64,000 bases of DNA from Phymatolithon calcareum. Taxonomy: Eukaryota > Rhodophyta > Florideophyceae > Hapalidiales. Positions 59,792 to 64,000 of this stretch are shown piece after piece; position 1 is the first letter of the stretch, and each line of letters starts with the position of its first letter. The translations under genes and the position numbers were made by a program. Location of the stretch: assembly GCA_977006965.1 (NCBI GenBank), contig OZ345373.1, positions 1-64,000 of the forward strand, given 5' to 3'. The notes beneath the pieces are model-generated. The model was not told the DNA's origin and ran no database searches. It saw nothing but the letters and a program-made list of their open reading frames with translations.

Positions 59792-61465
59792 CTACGCGTT
59801 CGACTGCGTCGCCGTCACAGTGAATGTAATGTTGGTATTGCCGTTGTAGTAGGCGGTCGAACCTGCACCGAAGCCCTGCCAAGGAGTGGCCACGTATTTC
59901 GCGCCTTCGCGGGCGTACGTCGATCCGTTCTTCCACATCACCGCACGAATGCGAGCGGTGCTCGAGTTGCTGGGATCTTGCTCAAACTCGTATCCCATGT
60001 TCCAAAGAGTCTGCTTGCCGTTGTCGATGATGGTCAGCAGCGGCGGGTCGTCATCTTCATCATCTTCGTTGCTAGCAGATGTGGTGACGTAGTAAAAGCT
60101 GGTGCCAGCATCAGGCGATAAAGAGGAATCTGCCGTTCCTGTTCCGTTCATCTTAAGGTCGCTGCTCTCGTATATGGAGCACAGCTGGCCGTCAACTGTG
60201 AGCGTCCACGTGAGGCTAGCCGTGAACTGCACTTTCTTGAGGCCGAGTTTCGCGGCTCCTTGCGTAATGGGCACATTCACCTTTCCGACGCTCTGCAGAT
60301 TGTTCATCTTCGCAGTGACCACACCGTTCGTCTCAGTCGTCTGTGAAATGTTACTTACTGCATTGGTTATGTTGAATATCATGTCGCTGGACCACGCATG
60401 GTTGTCGTCGCCCTGCCATGTGATCGTGATTGATCCGTCAGATGGGGTTCCCATCGTCCAGTTCACCAGTCCGTTGATGCTTGTTCCCTCCGCCGGCGCG
60501 TTTCCCGTGGGCGTGTGCACGATCGTATCGATGCAGTCGCTGATGGATGCCGGGAAGTTGAGCGTGAGGGTCGACTCATTTTTGAGGAAAACTTTTGCGG
60601 GATTGCCGAGACGCGTGGGGGAGGTAATCGTAAAATTGAGCGTGGTATCATCGCCAAGAGTCATGAATTCCGGCTCGAGGAAGAAGCTAGATCCCTCCAG
60701 TTTGGGGGCCGACACTTTCTGCTTGCTCTTGAAGGGACGGTCCAAGCCGATGGCCAGCCCTATGCCGGCCTCGAGCACGACGCGGAATGCCATTATGTAG
60801 TTGAAGGGGTTGACTCTCTTGCGGAGGGGGGAGACATCCGTTGAATCCTCTGGGAGCCATCCGAAGAGCTCGACACGGGCGCCGACGAGAAAAGCGGCGC
60901 CGAGAAACACGCCAGTGCACTTTGTGGAGCTCTCAGGCGGGGATAGCCAGAAACTGAGTCCCAAACCAGCTGTTATGCCGAGCACACCCTGCAGAGTTTT
61001 GTAGTTCCAGGTGCGCGAGACGGCGTTCCACGGCGTTTTATAATTTGAGCCAATGGAGTACGGGAACACGACGATGCCTTCGGCGCCATACTGAACGCCG
61101 ACGATGAACTCAGCTTCGAACGACGCACCCAGCCCAATGGCCTTCAAGCTCGATTTGTACGCACTGTTTTTGAGGGCGGCGAGTTGCGGATGATCGGTGA
61201 ATCGGTTCGCAATAGTACCGACAAATTCAGATGAGGGCTCTTCGCCGGTGCGCGCGAACGTCCGAAGGGCTTGCTCGTAATTGGTGCCCTGCGTGGTGGC
61301 AGAGTAGCTTTTGAGCACATCGCGGGCTTGCAAAATGAGAGGCCCGTACTCAGAGAGGAAGGCAATGATAGCCTGCTCGCTGTCCTCATTCATGGCTTCA
61401 TAGTCGAACTCGATGGCGTGGCTGCCGCCCTTGGCGGTGTTAGCGGTGTAGTTGCCATTCCTCAT
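59792..61465 (-). CDS. Uncharacterised 557-aa protein, intact copy
   Basis: The ATG is at 61465 (CACAATGAGGAATGGC context, same as in all copies) and the frame is uninterrupted to 59792. The protein has no signal peptide. Residues 1-110 are mainly helical (MNEDSEQAIIAFLSEYGPLI). Residues 115-250 are glycine-rich with alternating hydrophobic segments (GASFEAEFIVGVQYGAEGIV, LQGVLGITAGLGLSFWLSP, GVFLGAAFLVGARVELFGW, LEAGIGLAIGLD) that could be beta strands of a pore or barrel or membrane-associated sheets. Residues 260-557 are beta-rich with many Asn, Ser and Thr (TLNFTITSPTRLGN, SITITWQGDD) and an acidic run (NEDDEDDDPP). I do not recognise a family. High GC and clean coding texture stand out from the surrounding repeats. 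Three copies exist in the window. Confidence 0.9.
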   Translation of the reverse strand: MRNGNYTANTAKGGSHAIEFDYEAMNEDSEQAIIAFLSEYGPLILQARDVLKSYSATTQGTNYEQALRTFARTGEEPSSEFVGTIANRFTDHPQLAALKNSAYKSSLKAIGLGASFEAEFIVGVQYGAEGIVVFPYSIGSNYKTPWNAVSRTWNYKTLQGVLGITAGLGLSFWLSPPESSTKCTGVFLGAAFLVGARVELFGWLPEDSTDVSPLRKRVNPFNYIMAFRVVLEAGIGLAIGLDRPFKSKQKVSAPKLEGSSFFLEPEFMTLGDDTTLNFTITSPTRLGNPAKVFLKNESTLTLNFPASISDCIDTIVHTPTGNAPAEGTSINGLVNWTMGTPSDGSITITWQGDDNHAWSSDMIFNITNAVSNISQTTETNGVVTAKMNNLQSVGKVNVPITQGAAKLGLKKVQFTASLTWTLTVDGQLCSIYESSDLKMNGTGTADSSLSPDAGTSFYYVTTSASNEDDEDDDPPLLTIIDNGKQTLWNMGYEFEQDPSNSSTARIRAVMWKNGSTYAREGAKYVATPWQGFGAGSTAYYNGNTNITFTVTATQSNA

Positions 61466-61892
61466 TGTGCGGGTGAGTATTGGCTACTGTGATCGTTCCC
61501 CTGTGTCTGTCCACCACTCAGGTCCCTTTTGCGAGAGTGATACCTTTGTTTGGTTCAGGCACGGTTGCTTCTTATACAAATTCGGCAGTGGTCCACACTT
61601 GCCGATTGCTCGAATTAGGTGTACATTACGTGCCCTATGTAGCCTTCGCAATGGTACCGTTACATGTTCAAATCAAGATATTACGCGTAGCCTGATATAG
61701 GCACATGCACTTGTTGCGTGCAACGCGCCAGGAACACTTCCAATAAAGTAAGCGCTACGGGTCTACACTACGGAGATCGGTCAAGTGTTGGGAAGAGTTG
61801 TGGGCTGTTATAGGACACAGGATTACCTGGACATGAGCTTACTTGAAGCTTTCGTTCTCTATTTAGCACTTTATAGGACATGATTACGTGAA

Positions 61893-62166
61893 CTAGTTAA
61901 AAAAACCGTGCTTTCGTAAATTGAATTTTGAAGTGTGGAACAGCAGGCGAACCGCAGTCCAATCGTAATTAAGTGGATTTGTTGAGAAGCAAGTCAGTTT
62001 CCGTGTTCGATTGTGGCATGCAACCAAGCGTTTCGAGTTCCAGGTCTGCCCCAGCGTCTTCTGTCTCTTCCGCTATCTTTCGCAATCTTCGTCTCAACAT
62101 CAAAAGCATGTGCCGTCGGCAAAACTCCTAAACATACATTCAACTTTGGCGAAAACTTGGGCGAAA
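61893..62166. other. 274-bp palindrome spacer
   Basis: The spacer lies between arms ending GATTACGTGAA and starting TTCACGTAATC. It contains no recognisable gene or repeat. A short plus-strand frame beginning at 62013 crosses into the right arm and is probably spurious. Confidence 0.7.
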
Positions 62167-62593
62167 TTCACGTAATCATGTCCTATAAAGTGCTAAATAG
62201 AGAACGAAAGCTTCAAGTAAGCTCATGTCCAGGTAATCCTGTGTCCTATAACAGCCCACAACTCTTCCCAACACTTGACCGATCTCCGTAGTGTAGACCC
62301 GTAGCGCTTACTTTATTGGAAGTGTTCCTGGCGCGTTGCACGCAACAAGTGCATGTGCCTATATCAGGCTACGCGTAATATCTTGATTTGAACATGTAAC
62401 GGTACCATTGCGAAGGCTACATAGGGCACGTAATGTACACCTAATTCGAGCAATCGGCAAGTGTGGACCACTGCCGAATTTGTATAAGAAGCAACCGTGC
62501 CTGAACCAAACAAAGGTATCACTCTCGCAAAAGGGACCTGAGTGGTGGACAGACACAGGGGAACGATCACAGTAGCCAATACTCACCCGCACA

Positions 62594-64000
62594 ATGAGGA
62601 ATGGCAACTACACCGCTAACACCGCCAAGGGCGGCAGCCACGCCATCGAGTTCGACTATGAAGCCATGAATGAGGACAGCGAGCAGGCTATCATTGCCTT
62701 CCTCTCTGAGTACGGGCCTCTCATTTTGCAAGCCCGCGATGTGCTCAAAAGCTACTCTGCCACCACGCAGGGCACCAATTACGAGCAAGCCCTTCGGACG
62801 TTCGCGCGCACCGGCGAAGAGCCCTCATCTGAATTTGTCGGTACTATTGCGAACCGATTCACCGATCATCCGCAACTCGCCGCCCTCAAAAACAGTGCGT
62901 ACAAATCGAGCTTGAAGGCCATTGGGCTGGGTGCGTCGTTCGAAGCTGAGTTCATCGTCGGCGTTCAGTATGGCGCCGAAGGCATCGTCGTGTTCCCGTA
63001 CTCCATTGGCTCAAATTATAAAACGCCGTGGAACGCCGTCTCGCGCACCTGGAACTACAAAACTCTGCAGGGTGTGCTCGGCATAACAGCTGGTTTGGGA
63101 CTCAGTTTCTGGCTATCCCCGCCTGAGAGCTCCACAAAGTGCACTGGCGTGTTTCTCGGCGCCGCTTTTCTCGTCGGCGCCCGTGTCGAGCTCTTCGGAT
63201 GGCTCCCAGAGGATTCAACGGATGTCTCCCCCCTCCGCAAGAGAGTCAACCCCTTCAACTACATAATGGCATTCCGCGTCGTGCTCGAGGCCGGCATAGG
63301 GCTGGCCATCGGCTTGGACCGTCCCTTCAAGAGCAAGCAGAAAGTGTCGGCCCCCAAACTGGAGGGATCTAGCTTCTTCCTCGAGCCGGAATTCATGACT
63401 CTTGGCGATGATACCACGCTCAATTTTACGATTACCTCCCCCACACGTCTCGGCAATCCCGCAAAAGTTTTCCTCAAAAATGAGTCGACCCTCACGCTCA
63501 ACTTCCCGGCATCCATCAGCGACTGCATCGATACGATCGTGCACACGCCCACGGGAAACGCGCCGGCGGAGGGAACAAGCATCAACGGACTGGTGAACTG
63601 GACGATGGGAACCCCATCTGACGGATCAATCACGATCACATGGCAGGGCGACGACAACCATGCGTGGTCCAGCGACATGATATTCAACATAACCAATGCA
63701 GTAAGTAACATTTCACAGACGACTGAGACGAACGGTGTGGTCACTGCGAAGATGAACAATCTGCAGAGCGTCGGAAAGGTGAATGTGCCCATTACGCAAG
63801 GAGCCGCGAAACTCGGCCTCAAGAAAGTGCAGTTCACGGCTAGCCTCACGTGGACGCTCACAGTTGACGGCCAGCTGTGCTCCATATACGAGAGCAGCGA
63901 CCTTAAGATGAACGGAACAGGAACGGCAGATTCCTCTTTATCGCCTGATGCTGGCACCAGCTTTTACTACGTCACCACATCTGCTAGCAACGAAGATGAT
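62594..64000 (+). CDS. Uncharacterised 557-aa protein, palindromic partner (cut by window end)
   Basis: The frame starts at the ATG at 62594 and is open for all 469 codons to the window edge. It matches the intact copy on the other palindrome arm almost exactly, including ARDVLKSYSATTQGTN and the acidic NEDD at the edge. The divergent promoters of the two genes lie within 1.1 kb around the spacer. The remaining 88 or so codons should lie just outside the window. Confidence 0.9.
   Translation, partial: MRNGNYTANTAKGGSHAIEFDYEAMNEDSEQAIIAFLSEYGPLILQARDVLKSYSATTQGTNYEQALRTFARTGEEPSSEFVGTIANRFTDHPQLAALKNSAYKSSLKAIGLGASFEAEFIVGVQYGAEGIVVFPYSIGSNYKTPWNAVSRTWNYKTLQGVLGITAGLGLSFWLSPPESSTKCTGVFLGAAFLVGARVELFGWLPEDSTDVSPLRKRVNPFNYIMAFRVVLEAGIGLAIGLDRPFKSKQKVSAPKLEGSSFFLEPEFMTLGDDTTLNFTITSPTRLGNPAKVFLKNESTLTLNFPASISDCIDTIVHTPTGNAPAEGTSINGLVNWTMGTPSDGSITITWQGDDNHAWSSDMIFNITNAVSNISQTTETNGVVTAKMNNLQSVGKVNVPITQGAAKLGLKKVQFTASLTWTLTVDGQLCSIYESSDLKMNGTGTADSSLSPDAGTSFYYVTTSASNEDD

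Larger units (their letters stand above)
51640..61826. repeat. Right arm of large inverted duplication
   Basis: The arm is collinear in inverse with blocks of 2413-28640. It is the more compact arm and supplies empty sites for the left-arm insertions. Only two arm-specific insertions are seen here (54750-55260 and 56919-57270), plus about 250 bp of extra sequence around 54490-54735. Confidence 0.85.
60059..64000. repeat. Near-perfect palindrome centred at 62030
   Basis: Arms 60059-61892 and 62167-64000 are mirror images around 62029.5 with no net indels. The two ATGs (61465 and 62594) and all shared frames fall at symmetric positions. Translated frames on the two arms differ at one residue that I can see (Arg/Cys or Arg/His at 60.6/63.4 kb, depending on frame). 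The arms continue past the window end on the right and at least to 59.8 kb on the left. Confidence 0.93.

Noticed and set aside
60102-60800. 232-codon frame antisense to the 557-aa gene, conserved in both palindrome arms
   Set aside because: The palindrome forces identical frames on both strands. The opposite frame is longer, starts cleanly and is the one with conserved ends in the older copy.

Overview
This is eukaryotic DNA. It carries Ty1/copia, Ty3 (chromovirus-like), DIRS-type and several non-LTR retroelements, a piggyBac-like transposon, hAT-like and Harbinger-like remnants and TATA-driven monocistronic genes. No operons, Shine-Dalgarno signals or bacterial genes are seen. No spliceosomal introns are needed to read the few intact genes, so an intron-poor protist or alga is likely. 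A red alga is one guess (low confidence, inference only). Nearly all the window is repeats and decayed mobile elements. Only the 557-aa gene at 59792-61465, its partner running off the right edge, and two small cysteine-rich secreted-protein genes look like intact non-transposon genes.

Layout. 1-1912: GTCCAC-rich simple sequence, a poly-C run, then about 250 copies of a telomere-like 7-mer (CCCTATT; AATAGGG on the other strand). 2413-28640 and 51640-61826 are the arms of a large inverted duplication. The blocks pair as follows: 2413-4600 with 59640-61826; 4640-5960 with 58380-59600; 10192-11165 with 57740-58280; 11165-11524 with 57390-57735; 11643-13260 with 55350-57350; 13261-14325 with 53425-54490; 20120-20442 with 53110-53424; 22899-24166 with 51975-53098; 28318-28640 with 51645-51970. 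The left arm has been inflated by later insertions: a chromovirus fragment (5960-10192), a solo LTR (10347-10809), a DIRS element (14326-20119), a non-LTR element (20443-22884), a nested pair of piggyBac-like elements (24171-28313) and two short retroposed tails. The right arm has only two extra insertions. Its outer end is mirrored again around 62030 in a near-perfect palindrome.

The centre (28.6-51.6 kb) holds a direct duplication: 30150-36060 and 46046-49105. Each copy carries a cysteine-rich gene downstream of a foldback element. Copy 1 is interrupted by a 5'-truncated non-LTR element (30298-33469) and a retroposed transcript. Between the copies lie a Copia element (36652-41784) inside a non-LTR element with an RNase H domain, a hAT-like MITE inside the Copia protease, another non-LTR fragment (42305-43590) and a Harbinger-like relic (44242-45451).

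Many insertions can be dated and bounded exactly because an empty homologous site lies elsewhere in the window. This shows 14-bp target duplications for six non-LTR insertions, 5 bp for Copia and the solo LTR, 8 bp for the hAT MITE, and an unexpected 4-bp CTAG duplication for two piggyBac-like insertions. For reference below, non-LTR families are named A (30.3 kb), B (42.3 kb), C (20.4 kb), D (52 kb, with RNase H), E (short A-related tails) and F (58 kb, CATC-tailed).
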